From the NCBI GenBank assembly GCA_918026815.1, contig CAKJVC010000038.1:156607-220606 (forward strand): a stretch of DNA of 64,000 bases, written 5' to 3'. The notes under the pieces are model-generated. The model ran no database searches, had not been told where the DNA came from, and saw nothing but the letters and a program-made list of their open reading frames with translations. Numbering within the stretch: position 1 is the first letter of the stretch; every line of letters starts with the position of its first letter. The position numbers and the translations under genes are program-made. This stretch comes from Chalara sp. BL73. Lineage: Eukaryota > Ascomycota > Leotiomycetes > Helotiales. Below are positions 12,350 through 24,299 of this stretch, one piece after another.

Positions 12350-13316
12350 CTAGTTTTCAAACTTGAGACCTCCCTCCTTTCGCACGGCTCCATAAATGGA
12401 AGCTATGTCTCCTCTTGGCCCCATATGCTCTTTGACCTCCTTCAAATGCTCATCGGCGACCTCTAAATCTCCTAATCTCACTCCAGCTTTCTCAGCAAGT
12501 GCTCTTGCATGTCGAATATCCTTCCTCGCCCAATCAACCGGCATCAGTGGCTCTTCCCGCTTATAATAATCACCACTCATCATCCTGGTGCTATAAGCTG
12601 TATACGGACCAGGAAACATTGTTTCAATAAACTGATGCAAATTTTCACTACCCAAGCCTGATTTCTCGGCCAGGACATGACCTTCAGATAGGGCTTCGAC
12701 CATGTTGAAGATGAAGGTATTGCCAACTACCTTGAGGAGGGTGGCTTTGCCTACTGGCTGGTTGCTAAAATCGACGATTGCTCGACCCACAACACCAGTC
12801 GTATACGGCTTCACTTTATCAACAGATATTGAGGGTCCAGCAAGGACACAGATCAGTTGTCCACTTTCGGCCATAGGTGGTGCGCCAAAAACTGGACAGG
12901 CCACAAACTCGCCACCAGCTTCAGTGATCTTCTTGGCGAGAGCTTCACTGGTGTCCGGATGTACCGTAGAGCAGTCCACGAAAAGCTTGCCTGTGATATT
13001 TATTTGTAGCGCTGTGTTAATCGACTCACTGACAGCTGCATCGTCACCCAGACAGGTGAAAACAATGTCTGATTTAGAGACGAGCTCACCGATTGAGGTG
13101 GCCAAGGCTAGTTTTCCTTCCGGAAACGACTTGCTCAGATCCGTGGATCGCTTTTCCGTGCGGTTGTATATTATGAGGGGTTTGTCTAATTGGCCCTTTC
13201 CAACGAGATTCTTACACATTCCCTAGGCGAATGAGTCGGAAGCTGGTTCGAGGTCGTAGGAAGACACTCACTCTTCCCATGTTTCCTAGGCCAATCCAAC
13301 CTAATTGTGGTGCCAT
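12350..13316 (-). CDS. 3-hydroxyisobutyrate dehydrogenase-like NAD(P) oxidoreductase
   Basis: A beta-hydroxyacid dehydrogenase of the 6-phosphogluconate dehydrogenase/HIBADH superfamily. Exon 1 (13316-13272) encodes MAPQLGWIGLGNMGR. It joins across a 49-bp intron to exon 2 (13222-12350), making the dinucleotide-binding loop GLGNMGRGM and a 305-aa protein of normal length. Also visible are the substrate-binding segment FVDCSTVHPDTS, the segment GKATLLKVVGNT with the likely catalytic Lys, and the all-helical C-terminal domain with YKREEPLMPVDWARKD. The exact substrate cannot be told; many fungal members act on unknown beta-hydroxyacids. It is transcribed divergently from ARG2. Confidence 0.85.
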
Positions 13317-13814
13317 TGTGATATATATATATAACCAAATCAGACGTCCAAGTTTTTGTGCACTTAAGCCTTCCCTCTTCGGATGTCTGATGTTGCTGCA
13401 GGATGATGAGGAGATATCAAATTGGTAAGTGGCGCAGGGATTTCAAGCCGTATTGTTTTTCAATATGTTATAACCTCCCCGCCTATTTATCCGGCATCCA
13501 CTTGAGCCAATTGAGAAAGTCTACGACAATTGTGCTCGTTCCGAGGAGGCGTGATTTATTCAATCAAATATCCCTCATGGTACACAGAACCCAAAAGTCA
13601 TTAGCATGGAAGACTCCACGTGCATTGCGGGGTTCTTATCTTATCGCCGGCTTCGGTATAAACTTCTTGGCTTTCAGGTACTGCCGTAAACAAAATGATG
13701 CACGATGAAGTGCAAACATTTTTGCTTACCCGCCAATCATGAAACCTTAAGCGATATTCCTCGCCCTATAAATTGTAATGCTTGTGTATTCATGACATTG
13801 TGCCAATATGCGCA
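13317..13814. promoter_or_regulatory. Divergent promoter region between HIBADH-like gene and ARG2
   Basis: About 500 bp separate the two divergent starts. It contains a short TA repeat (about 13320-13332) next to the minus-strand start. No coding sequence is convincing. Any shared regulation is an inference from the arrangement. Confidence 0.4.
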
Positions 13815-16103
13815 ATGAACTTGCAAAACTTAGCCTTCAAGAAGGGCAAAGAAGCGGCTGGTCATAATGTGAGTCAACCTGTGTACTAGCGGTGAGGCAT
13901 TACTGAGTATGCAGATACAATCTTGGACGAGGCGAGGAAGACGCTTAGAAGAGGTTAACAATGGTCAAGTACGACACCTGGCTACTGCGAGACCAGCTGC
14001 GAGTCATTTGAGGGATGAATTGACCAGAGAACATGTCCGAGATCTGTCTAGCAAGCAGAAGGCTAAGAAAGAAGCAAAGGCGCTGGATAGAGTACGTGAC
14101 TCAATCCGGAGCTGTGGATAGCGTCTAACATTTTGTAGGACTTCTTCATATCTGTGCTCGGCTCGTCGGCTACAAAACGTGATGCGAAAGCCTACATTCA
14201 GCGATTCATGCCTCCACAGGAGAAGCCTCTGCCAAAACCTTCTGCTATAACTGATACGCCAGTGCCAATATTGCAAGGTAATGAAGTGAATCTTGGTGGC
14301 TTCTACGGAAACGCTCGAGCCGTGCAGGACAGCCCAAAATTTGTCCAGCAGCCAGAAACACAAGTCAAGCCAGCTATACAACCCCAACTACACATTGCAT
14401 TGGTTAAGATCCGAGCACCTGAAAGCCTCCATGATGAAACACTAAAAGGAATAGGCCGTACAATATCACAACTAAACCGGCTAGGTTTGACGAGCGTTGT
14501 GGTGGTTGAATGCAGTGAGCAAATCAAGTTGAGCTCCTCTGCAGATCTGGAATGGCGAAGCAATGTCGACAAACAAGCCAATAGAATTGTTGCTGCATTC
14601 GACGGCCACGGAGGTGCAAGACTTGTTAATAGTGTTATCGGAATCTTTGAGGTGAAAAATCCAGGAAATCCTGCGTATAATTGTAGTAATGTCCATGTTA
14701 CTATGCGCGAACTATTAATGAAACCTCTGAGGCGAGGATTGATACCTGTTATTCCATGTACAGGATACATTGAAAGCACTCATGCATCAGTCTCTATTCC
14801 TGCGAACGAGGTTGTGTTGGCACTCACAAGAGAATTTGCTGGAGTGGCGTCAGGTTTACCAGATGAAGCTCCAAGTATCGCCAAGCAACGCCTGCAGAGC
14901 TTACCAAAAGAGGTGTCTTTAGACAGACTGATCATCCTGGATCCTCTTGGTGGCATTCCGGCCTCAGATCGTGAAAATGGCTATCATGTTTTCTTGAACA
15001 TGGAGCAGGAGTTTGAGTCCGCTAAACGGGATCTTGCTCGTGGAGGGTTTTCTAAGAATGCCATCTCATTGGAAACAAGAGCTGAACCATCGGAGATCTC
15101 TGAACTGGGCTCAAGTAATCCGTCCTCGAAGCTCGTGGATAATGAGTTTGGGTCGATTCCTCAGTCATCTACTGTCCAGTCTTGGTCCAATACCCGAAAG
15201 AACGAGTATAATCAACATATGCTCAACCTGGAGCTGGCTCGCTCTGTTCTTGCAATACTCCCTCCTAGTTCTTCTGCTTTGCTGACTACGCCTGATGAAG
15301 CTGCAAACTCTGGCAGACAACCAGACATTCCCTTCCAAGCAGCTGGCGTTGGGACGCGAAGACAACGAAATCCTCTGATTCACAACCTTCTAACAGATAA
15401 GCCCATCTTTTCGTCCTCGTTGCCCGTAGGACGGCTTGGTCCTGTGACATCAGCTAAATTAGAGCTTGCTCATGTTACCCCAGCCACTTTTGCTAAACAT
15501 GGAATGCCTGTCTCTATCTTCCCGGACCCTAGAATTACTCCATGGGAGCCACCTCGACCTGGGAAGCCAAATTTGACCTTGACAGATTCACATATTGATC
15601 TTCCTCGCCTTGTTCATCTTATTGAAGACTCGTTCGGGAGGAAACTCGATGTGCAGGATTATCTCAAACGAGTCAACCACCGCATAGCCGGGGTTATCAT
15701 TGCCGGAGAGTATGAAGGTGGGGCTCTATTGACATGGGAGACACCTCCAGGTGTTGTCGATGACGGCAGCTTAGAAAGCAGAGCACGTATGGTGCCATAT
15801 CTCGATAAATTTGCAGTATTAAAACGAAGCCAGGGCAGTGGTGGAACAGCTGATGTTGTTTTCAAGGCAATGGTCAGAGACTGCTTTCCTCAAGGAGTAT
15901 GCTGGAGATCTCGAAAGACAAATGTGGTGAATAAGTGGTACTTTGAGAGATCAAGAGGAACATGGAAGTTACCAGATACTGGATGGACTATGTTTTGGAC
16001 CACGCCAGATTTGACACTAGACCCGCAGCGGTTCCGAGACTATGAAGGGGTATGTAGAAACATTGAGCCATCTTGGGCTGATAATAAGGGCGTATTGGAC
16101 TAG
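13815..16103 (+). CDS. ARG2: Mitochondrial amino-acid acetyltransferase (acetylglutamate synthase)
   Basis: This enzyme makes N-acetylglutamate from acetyl-CoA and glutamate, the first step of arginine/ornithine synthesis, in mitochondria. Proposed exons are 13815-13868, 13915-14091 and 14139-16103, giving 731 aa, typical for fungal ARG2. The N-terminus is basic and suits a mitochondrial presequence. After it comes the family signature [20 protein letters not shown], then the amino-acid-kinase-like region, and then the C-terminal GNAT domain from about residue 550 ([58 protein letters not shown]). A shorter model starting at ATG 13909 without the first exon is possible, since acceptor and ATG overlap. 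Both introns begin with donors that overlap TGA(G/C)TCA heptamers. Confidence 0.93.
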
Positions 16104-16690
16104 GATTGGATATTTACTGTGAGGACTTGGACTTGAGATGAAATATATAGACAACCAAAGAGAACTTTGAAGCTCTATCTGAGAACTGAGAATCTCAAGC
16201 CGCAATAATTCTATCCTCAACTATAGACAAGCGAACAACTCGTTGTCAGTGCAGAAAATCTAACGAAAAACCGAGACTACTATTGTGCATCCACAATATT
16301 GGGCACCTTGGAGGCGCCTAACCAGAGAAATCGCAAGTCACTTGCCCTGCATTCGGGCTAGGATTAGGGTTTGGTGGGTAACATATATTGAGGGTCGCTT
16401 CATGTATTCCATAGAATACTTGCCATCAAGCTTATTGGGGAGTGAAGCTATAGCTGCTCAGAACATTTAGACTCATTTAAGGCAATTGGAACAAGTAAAA
16501 TTCAGTTCCCCAACTACAAAGCAGTCGTATTGCGACTGTAATTCCATATCACGTGCAAACGCTGATCCTGCCGCTAAGATCCTTACGTAAGGTCTTCGCG
16601 TCTCCTTGCCCAAAGACCAAACCTCACCCGGAATAATCAAACCTCTATGAAAAGAGATACCATCACTCAATACGCAAACCAAACGCAATC
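16104..16690. other. Intergenic region between ARG2 and BAR-domain gene
   Basis: Short frames only. It should hold the ARG2 3' UTR and the promoter of the next gene in the same direction. No terminator or regulatory motif is clear. Confidence 0.4.
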
Positions 16691-18097
16691 ATGGATAAAA
16701 TCAATTCCTTTGGAAAGAACTTTACGTTAGTTGCATCCTAATCAATCCTAAATAACGGCTCTGTGAAGCTCTTAGTAGCTGCCTACGGCAATCCTCATAT
16801 CTCCTAGGGATTCGAAGCTGACCTAATTTTACAGCGCATCGTTCACCCCGTTCGCAGCACGCACTCAGCAATATGTGAAGGAACAGCTTGGGCAAGCTGA
16901 GGATAAGGTTAGAACAATGGACGACCCCTATATATCGCGGATAGAAGCTTACCAAATGAACAGACCCAGCTTCCTCCCGATTATATTGAGCTGGAGAAGC
17001 GGGTTGATGCTTTGAAGCAGGTTCACCAGAAGATGCTTCAGGTTACGTGAGTGATCTACATTGTCTATCCGTTAATACCGCAGAGGGCTGACGATCTGTA
17101 CTAGCAACCAATACTCAAATGAAGCCTACGATTATCCCAATAACATCAAGGAGGTTAGATAACCTTGCACTTGCTGTCTTTGCATCTGCTAATAGTAGCA
17201 TAGTCGTTTACCGATCTCAGCCGAACTGTCAGCGAGAAGGTCCAACTCCTGACCTCTGCAACTACTCCAGCAGAAGCTCAAGCTGCCCTTACAGCTCCAC
17301 CGTCCGCTAAACCACAACCAAAGACCTTCAACCACGCCATCGCGCGAGCCAGTTTGGCGAGCAGTCAGCTCCTGCAACAGCAAAATAGTGGTGCCGGTGA
17401 AGACCCTCTCGCAACTGCACTCGAAAAATATGCTTTAGCTAGTGAGCGTGTTGGCGAAGCCAGACTCGCCCAAGATTCGCAGATCCAGAGCCGCTTCCTT
17501 GCAGGCTGGAGCACAACCCTGAACACCAACCTCATGTTCGCAACCCGTGCCAGGAAGAGTGTCGAGAACTCGAGACTGTTGCTTGATGCTGCCAAAGCCA
17601 AGTCCAAGACTGGCGGATGGCACCTTCCAGGTCAGCAGAAGGAGCATGGCCACGAGGAGGAGCTCGCCAGCGAGGAGGCTAGAGTTGAAATTGAGCAAGC
17701 CGAGGATGAATTTGTTGGCCAAACAGAAGAAGCTGTCGGCGTTATGAAGAATGTAAGCTGCCTTCATATCCTGTTATAATATGCATACAAGCTAACATAA
17801 ATAGGTTCTCGATACCCCCGAGCCCCTCCGTAACCTCGCTGATTTGATCGCCGCCCAACTTGAGTTCCACAAGAAGGCATACGAGATCTTGAGCGAGCTC
17901 GCGCCAGTTGTTGATGGTCTGCAGGTCGAGCAAGAGGTAAAGCGCTCCCAGGATTTCTCTGCCTAATTCACCTCCCATCATCTATCACCATGCTTCTCAC
18001 TCATCTTCATCCGTCAATTCAGAATGTACAATTAAGGAACGGTCGCTGATGGTTGCCTTAGGCCAGCTACCGGAAGAGCCGTGATGGAAGCGCGTGA
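16691..18097 (+). CDS. BAR-domain protein, Gvp36-like
   Basis: BAR-domain proteins of this type bind curved membranes; yeast Gvp36 acts in vesicle traffic at Golgi and vacuole. Seven exons join in frame: 16691-16725, 16835-16907, 16964-17046, 17105-17153, 17204-17752, 17805-17936 and 18062-18097 (318 aa). Visible features are the N-terminal helix with AARTQQYVKEQLGQAED, the segment YIELEKRVDALKQVHQKML, a long alanine/glutamate-rich coiled coil in the large exon (IQSRFLAGWSTTLNTNLMFA), and the C-terminal helix AAQLEFHKKAYEILSELAPV. The tiny last exon adds ASYRKSRDGSA, matching the family end. All introns are short with proper ends. The gene is intact. Confidence 0.88.
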
Positions 18098-18728
18098 ATT
18101 CTGACTGGGTTGCAGGAGAACAACGATTCGTTTGCGTCGACCAGGAGCGACAACCATTTGTTTTAAGGCCAGCACAGATGCTTGCATGGCCTGAGGAGGA
18201 AGAGTGTCTGTAGTATGAAAGCTTTGTTCTTGAGAGTATGGCGTTGACATTATGGATTTGATTCCCCCTTCTATAGGTATCGAGAATCTACATTAGTTTT
18301 GCATTTAGTCTGATGCCAAGTCTCCCAAACATGAAATATAGTCAAATACTCATAAAGCTGCTATTTATCAAAGTTTGGCGTTTATCTGAAACATACTCAG
18401 AAATTCGAGACCCCCCTATATGAATGGCTTCTATTCCGCGTTTTCTTTGCAGATTGTACCAAATTACTCAAAGGCAACTTGACACATTCTTTTTGCAAAA
18501 GCGCCTGACACCACCCCACACTCTCTCTCCAAGTTCGCTCTTAGAATAAATTCTGGTATCGCTAACGCTGTGGACCTTAAGTCCCAATGCACCTCTTGAC
18601 GCCTATTCTAAAAATCGCTCAAAAAACGCCACCCATGCTCTTTACTCCCTATCTATCCCGCCCCAATGACACTCACTCCCCGAATACCGCCATGCACGAC
18701 ACCTCGCCTCCCTCAGCTCAGAAACTCA

Positions 18729-19455
18729 CTAATCCTCCCCCAAACTCTCCCGAACACACTTCCTACATCTGCGCTTGAATTCCTTGTTCCCATTGGTTTG
18801 CTCCTCGCGCCACAACTTGCCGGCCTCGACGTTCGCGGGGGACTCATCGTTCGGGGAGTGCAAGAGGGAGATGACAGAGATAAGAATTGATTCAGGGGTT
18901 TGAACTTTCTATCGTTAGCCCTCAATCCCATCACATCTTCAGGGATCATATCAAGCTCTGTCAATCTACTTATAGAGAAGAGAAGGTGACTCGGGGGAGG
19001 GAAAGATACATACCAGGCGTCCACCGCTCAGCACCGCTCTCATATCCGTATGGGTCCTCTCCTGGCGGGTGAAGAATACTAATGCAGAGCTGGCCGTTCT
19101 CATAGATGTTTGGGTGGAAGGGGATCGGTGTTTGGAAGGTGAGGGTTGGTGGCATGTGGGGGTAGTCCTGGGGGAAGGCGAGGATGCAGCGGAAGTTGCC
19201 TCCTAGTTTTGTCTTTCATTAGCATATTCCCTTCCTGATTTATAAATATTGCTTTGGCACCCGTGAGGAGGGGAAGGGAAGAGAGGCGAAAGTACCTCCA
19301 TAATAGCGATTGTCGTCCTCGTTGATCATGAGTATGACTTCCCACTTAAAGATATTGCCATCAATGAGCCCACATGAGATACCGGGGAGGTCTTTTGCGT
19401 TCTTCATCTGTTTGAAGTGGTTCGCGAGGAGTGTTGCTGCGGCGGAGGTTGCCAT
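18729..19455 (-). CDS. Ubiquitin-conjugating enzyme E2, UBC7/UBE2G-like
   Basis: An E2 enzyme that takes ubiquitin from E1 and passes it to substrates with an E3; UBC7/UBE2G members often act in ER-associated degradation. Exons 19455-19296, 19202-19014 and 18904-18729 encode 174 aa. The HPN motif (residues 83-85) precedes the catalytic Cys at about residue 93 in GQLCISILH. Directly after it is the longer acidic loop typical of this subgroup ([16 protein letters not shown]). The last exon encodes [20 protein letters not shown]. The ATG at 19455 was preferred over an in-frame upstream ATG at 19494 because E2s have a short N-terminus. It is convergent with the BAR-domain gene. Confidence 0.92.
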
Positions 19456-20460
19456 CTTGTAGGATGGTGGAGAGTTGAGATTAAACCTGCGCAAAAAGCT
19501 GAAGGTAGATCTTGGTGATGGATTGTCTTATGCGGGAATCCAGTGAGTAAAACAAAGGCGAAAGGCAATGACCAGAGAGAATATTTTGGAATGTTAACGG
19601 CGAGTCTCGATCGAATGGGGTTGAGGACTCGTGGAGACTGGTGTCGATAGTGCCGGTCTGGGGCAGCGACCGCCTGCCAGAAAGGGGCATACGCTTAAAC
19701 TTTCCACTTATTTTGAACCAGTCTGGGAAGCTGGATTTATATTGTTAATATAAGTGAAGACTTCACATTTTGACTTCACGGCTTTAAAGAAGTTCACACT
19801 ATCAAAATAAGTGCTTTGATTTCCATCAATTCCACCTTGAGTTGAGAAGCAGTTCATATTGTTCTTTGTCCATAGGAAGGGCTTGCATGCATTCAAGTAA
19901 CAACTCGTCAGGAAAGGAGACATACTAGAAGCCACAATCAAAGTTGGACCAGGCCGTCTTTGGTACTTTTGCAAGTATCCCCAGACATTCTCTGCTTGAG
20001 TCTTCTATTGTTGTACGATCAATTCTGGAGTGCTACAAGCGCTTACCAGACTTCAAGCTAGCCTCCTAGGTCTCAGCCATAATCGAAAGACTGGAAGTTT
20101 GTTCCCAACGTCAAACAAGCATAGTCCCTTTTTATTATTAATATTCATTCTTTTTTATTGATTAAGAGAGGCTGCGTGTCTTGATTTGAGAGAAATACCC
20201 CGCATTTCAATAACCGTTGGTCGCCCTGCGATTATCAGTATCACGCAATGTGCAACTATTTTTCGTACCTATCGAATGGCCAAAGGGGTTAGTTAACGGA
20301 GATTTCTAATCCTGTCGTGCTATTGCATTTGAAATCAACAAATTCCCTGAATATATATAAGCTCTCATCAAAGATACACATCGCCTGCATTCATGTACTT
20401 TATCGGCATTCCATTATCTTGAACCAAAAATTCTATTGTAGCAAATCGTTTTCTGACGGC
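19456..20460. other. Intergenic region
   Basis: Only short frames are present on either strand. It separates the divergent E2 gene (-) and the AsaB-like gene (+), so it should hold both promoters. A T-rich run lies near 20130-20160. No gene is supported. Confidence 0.4.
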
Positions 20461-21485
20461 ATGACATCAGTCGCTCAAATCTCAGCAGTTGCGCCTCATC
20501 TTTTATCCCCAGTGGGAAATCAAGCCCAGGTAGCCGAATCTTCATCCCAGTTCTCGAACTCATCACCAAGAGATATAAGAGCGGTCTTCAACTATTTCAA
20601 AGATCCAGAAGATGGCTCCGAACCTGAACCAAATTATTCGAATAAGCCTGCAAGCTATGAGCGAGTGCCAATTTCCCAAGAACTCGCCGTTCATGATATC
20701 AGGGGACGCGAAGATCAGTATACGCTTGATAATATAGGCTTCCAAGTTGTCAGGCACACAAGTACTGAGACTGAGTTTCTGGATGATGAGCACATCAAGG
20801 CTGTTTACTATCCAGAAGTCGAAGAACTTCTGAAACAGACGTAAGAATGAATCGCAACAGCTCTAATTAAAGTCGAGGCTGATTCGTAGTTAGAACTGGT
20901 GCTACTAAGATCTTCATCTTTGACCACACGATCCGTCGTCAAGCGGTAGACTCTCGTGTGAAGGTCAATGATTCCAAGGATCCAGCAAATTCTCCCCCAT
21001 CTCAATCTCTCCGCGGTCCGGTGCAGCGTGTGCACATTGATCAATCCTATAGTGCGTCCAAAGACCGCGTCTTACACCACCTTCCTGACGAAGCTGAGAC
21101 TCTTCTTAAAGGCCGCTACCAGATCATCAACGTCTGGCGTCCCATCAAGACCATCTTCAAAGATCCTCTGGGCATCGCGGCTGCGAACTCCGTGCAAGAG
21201 GATGAGTTGGTGCCTATCAAGCTAATTTATCCGCACCGCGTGGGAGAGACTTATTCTGTGAGACCTGCAAAAGAAGGCAGAACCGATGGTGGCCACAAGT
21301 GGCATTATATCTCAAGGCAAGCGCCCGATGAAGTCACGTTAATCAAGTGTTTTGATTCGAAGACTGATGGGCGAGCGAGACGAGTGCCGCATAGTGCATT
21401 TGTAGATGAGGAATATAAGGATGAGGCGGCGAGGGAGAGCATTGAAGTTCGAACGCTCGTTTTCCACCCTAATGATACAGCATAA
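20461..21485 (+). CDS. AsaB/GA4-desaturase-like oxidoreductase
   Basis: It belongs to the fungal hydroxylase/desaturase AsaB-like family (also named GA4 desaturase or cephem-methoxylase related), often found in secondary-metabolite clusters. Exons 20461-20840 and 20894-21485 join across a 53-bp intron to 323 aa. Signatures are RAVFNYFKDPEDGSEP, then ATKIFIFDHTIRR with the conserved His, VHIDQSY, RYQIINVWRPIKTIFKDPLG, and SRQAPDEVTLIKCFDS near the C-terminus. A longer in-frame upstream ATG (20317) exists, but the extension does not resemble the family. The substrate is unknown, and no neighbouring backbone synthase is present. Confidence 0.85.
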
Positions 21486-22267
21486 AGGGGGAGTAGTCTT
21501 TCAAGATTGACGTAATTACGGGCACGTGCACGGCTAGTAATTTGAACTTATTTGAGCTCGAATATTTCTATTTCGTAATTTGAGTAGGTGATACTTCGCC
21601 AATAGTGTACAGATCAGTGTAGCAGGTCGCTTAGAATATGCAGACCAGTCAGAATCCTGGTCGCGCTTACCCGAGTTGGGTCTTGGCATGAGGCCGCCTA
21701 TTGAAGACGAAACTGTAAAGGTCGGTTCTAACTAGATATTTATGGCACCTTCATTCCCTCATTGGTAAACCATGCAGACTATATGTTGTTTCAGGATAAT
21801 CTATAAGGAGATTGGCTGAGGGGGAGGCCACCTATATCGTAGTTTCACCCAAGCAGATACGACCGCAACGCTGTAACCCTGTTTTCGACATCTTATATGC
21901 GCAAGCCTTTCATTGAGGCTTTCTCACACGTTGCTCTAAAATATGTATGCTCTGAGGAGGCCGCCCATAATTTGATGAGCCTGAAATCCTTGAAGGGCAC
22001 CACAAAACCAAGGTGCTGCAGCTCAGAGTTCGTTCTACTCATATATAGTCATATCTCGCGATTCTTAATTGCACCATGCCAACATTTTCGTTTTCCAATC
22101 AAGTAAATTGATTATATACTTCAATTTTTTCACTTTGAGGACCTTCAAGAAGATAATTCATACTGCTGCAGGAGTCATGTCTTTCAAGTCTAGTAGTAAG
22201 AAGCCCAGAACAAGGTAGGACAAACCTTCTTGATATTTCCCCTTCAAGATTCAAGACTGAACGGAAC
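21486..22267. other. Intergenic region
   Basis: Short frames only; no conserved motif. It should contain the 3' UTR of the AsaB-like gene and the promoter of the small unknown gene at 22268. Confidence 0.4.
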
Positions 22268-22807
22268 ATGGATAGCTTCTGTAAACTCAAATCACGGCTC
22301 TCAAATTATGGAGAGAGTGGGAAATTTTCGAACGCGGAAAGTACGCAAAGATCTGATTCAATTAAGAAGTCTGGTCAAGAATCTCAAGGCGACAACTACG
22401 ACTCATCCTCTGCGCTGGAGTCCGAGGATATCTCTTACGGATATAGTCAAGATTCCACCAGCCTCAGGAGCACGAATTGTCCCGCCCATCAAGATGCGGA
22501 TCAAGTCTTGTTCTACAGCTACGATATAAGCATTGAAGTACAGGATTTTCTCGATCCCAAGTACTCACGCGTACAACAATCTCTCCTCAGCCAACACGGA
22601 ATTCCAAACCAAATGCTTCGGAATGGCGCTGTGTGCTATACATATGGAAATCATGTTGCAGAAGAAATATCCTTGGGTTCTACTTTTGCTCCAGGCTATG
22701 AAGTCTTGTGGGCAGCTCCTGTGTCTAGATATGATGGTTCGAGGCACACGGAAGTGGATGGCCAGGTAGACCATAATCTGCGGGGAATTGGAGCACAGTT
22801 TTTGTAA
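22268..22807 (+). CDS. Hypothetical protein, 179 aa
   Basis: A single uninterrupted ATG-started frame. The first 80 residues are rich in Ser, Gln, Asp and Lys and look disordered. The second half is more ordered (DISIEVQDFLDPKYSRVQQS; RNGAVCYTYGNHVAEEI). No signal peptide, membrane segment or known motif is visible. Length and composition suggest a real gene, but no family is recognised. Confidence 0.5.
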   Translation: MDSFCKLKSRLSNYGESGKFSNAESTQRSDSIKKSGQESQGDNYDSSSALESEDISYGYSQDSTSLRSTNCPAHQDADQVLFYSYDISIEVQDFLDPKYSRVQQSLLSQHGIPNQMLRNGAVCYTYGNHVAEEISLGSTFAPGYEVLWAAPVSRYDGSRHTEVDGQVDHNLRGIGAQFL

Positions 22808-23471
22808 TCGATTAATTGGATGAACTCGATCAATTCCCTGTATCTAATATTGCTGACTGCTCACTGCTGGAATTCGAAGCCATTTAGTACCCTTATCATG
22901 TTGAAGCATTGTGCAGCCCACGCATAGTCGTGACTATAATAGCATGTGTACTGGTAAACTTATCTGAGGCGGCACGCCCTTGTGCAGGCTAAAACAGATA
23001 GGTTCGGTAACCATCTTAGGTTTCTGGGTATCAAGTGAAGCGCTAGTTTCAACCCTTAGTCCTTTACACGCTCATCAGCAATCTACTATCTCGACTGTGT
23101 TGATGATACAACCGAGCCTATTACTCCCATTGATTTCTTGGTAAGGCAGATTCAATAGGACCACATCTCATCCCTCTCAATACTACGTTGGTGACTACCG
23201 CTAGATAGTGCCATCATGATATTAGTGCCTGATATTTACTGGCGGTACCACATTCGTATAAATATATATAGAGTTGGTGGTCTTGGTCTTAAAATTGTAC
23301 TCTGGATATTATTTTCGCCAATTGTAGCTATTAGCCATACGTATAAGAAAGTTAAAATAGGCTGGCTGCTCTCATTTAACGTTATATGGTTCCCCCAAAG
23401 CAAGAACACTTGCTTTATAATAATTAACAATACCTAATACTATTCTACATTTATCTGGGTATAATGCATGT
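22808..23471. other. Intergenic region
   Basis: No supportable gene. The last part is visibly A/T-rich (about 23260-23460). It marks the start of the gene-poor section. Confidence 0.4.
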
Positions 23472-24130
23472 TTATTCATCCTTCTTGATTAACTCCTTCA
23501 TATACATGGATAGAAATGGGTGAAGACCACCCCTAAACAGTGCAAAAATGGCCAAAAAGTGATTAGCCAACTGAGAAGTAAATGTATTAACTGATTCCAA
23601 ATGTTTCAAATGTGAAAGCTCGGGTATCAATAGCCTCTGAGCTTCAGGGAAAGTCATGTGTGTAGACATGTTGTGCCTAGGATCCGTGGGGTGGGCATAT
23701 GATGGGATCAGTTGTAGAACACCAAGCGCGATGTCATAAACTTTCTCGATCTAAGACAAAATGAATTAGTTCCTAGTGCAGTATTCTTTCATATTTCAGG
23801 TCTTACAATTCCGAGTCCGTGGGCCTCTAAACTGTAGTGTTTCATCTTCTCACAGATGTCTAGTGTGGTATAGGCTATATCAATTGTGAGATCACATCTA
23901 ATCTCTGCACACTTATGGTCGAGCTCCAAGAACCCATGGTTGGAACATAGCTTCCATAATCTATTTCATAGCCACTGCTGAGTAATCAATATATCGGCGT
24001 TTTGCGTGTCATCAAGTTGAGGAAATTGTGCATCTTCCGTTGTCTGCGAGCAGGGAGCGAAGACATTGAATGAAGCCTCCTTATATGTGGGCCGCATGAA
24101 ATGAGTAGAGATTCGGCACAGGCTTTGGGC
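23472..24130 (-). pseudogene. Remnant of a fungal transcription-factor C-terminal region
   Basis: The minus strand reads like the C-terminal regulatory half of a fungal Zn2Cys6-type transcription factor: MRPTYKEASFNVFAP, then NRLWKLCSNHGFLELDHKCA, then LEAHGLGI. A still intact GTAAGA..CTTAG intron follows (about 23751-23807), and then IEKVYDIALGVLQLIPSYAH through to a stop at 23472. An in-frame TGA (23968-23966) sits where the context QQWL-NRLW suggests a Trp (TGG to TGA). The DNA-binding half was not found. Resemblance to xylanase/cellulase regulators is only an impression from the EAHGxGxVEKxxD-like segment. Confidence 0.5.
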
Positions 24131-24299
24131 TAAAATGACCATTTGCTAGGATGAACGCGCTGACAAGCTAGGCTCTTATTGTGGCACTTATTGTTCCAGC
24201 ATTCAATAATATCTTCGTCGAAGGAGTCAAAAAGCTAGATCATAAGGTGAATGCCGTAGGCTGATAAGTCTATTTCGCTCTCTCTTCCCAATAGATAGC

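Noticed and set aside
12702..13226. 174-codon plus-strand open frame
   Set aside because: It lies wholly antisense to the HIBADH-like gene, whose motifs and splice join are clear; composition follows the opposite strand.
14303..14779. 158-codon minus-strand frame
   Set aside because: Antisense shadow of the ARG2 coding region.
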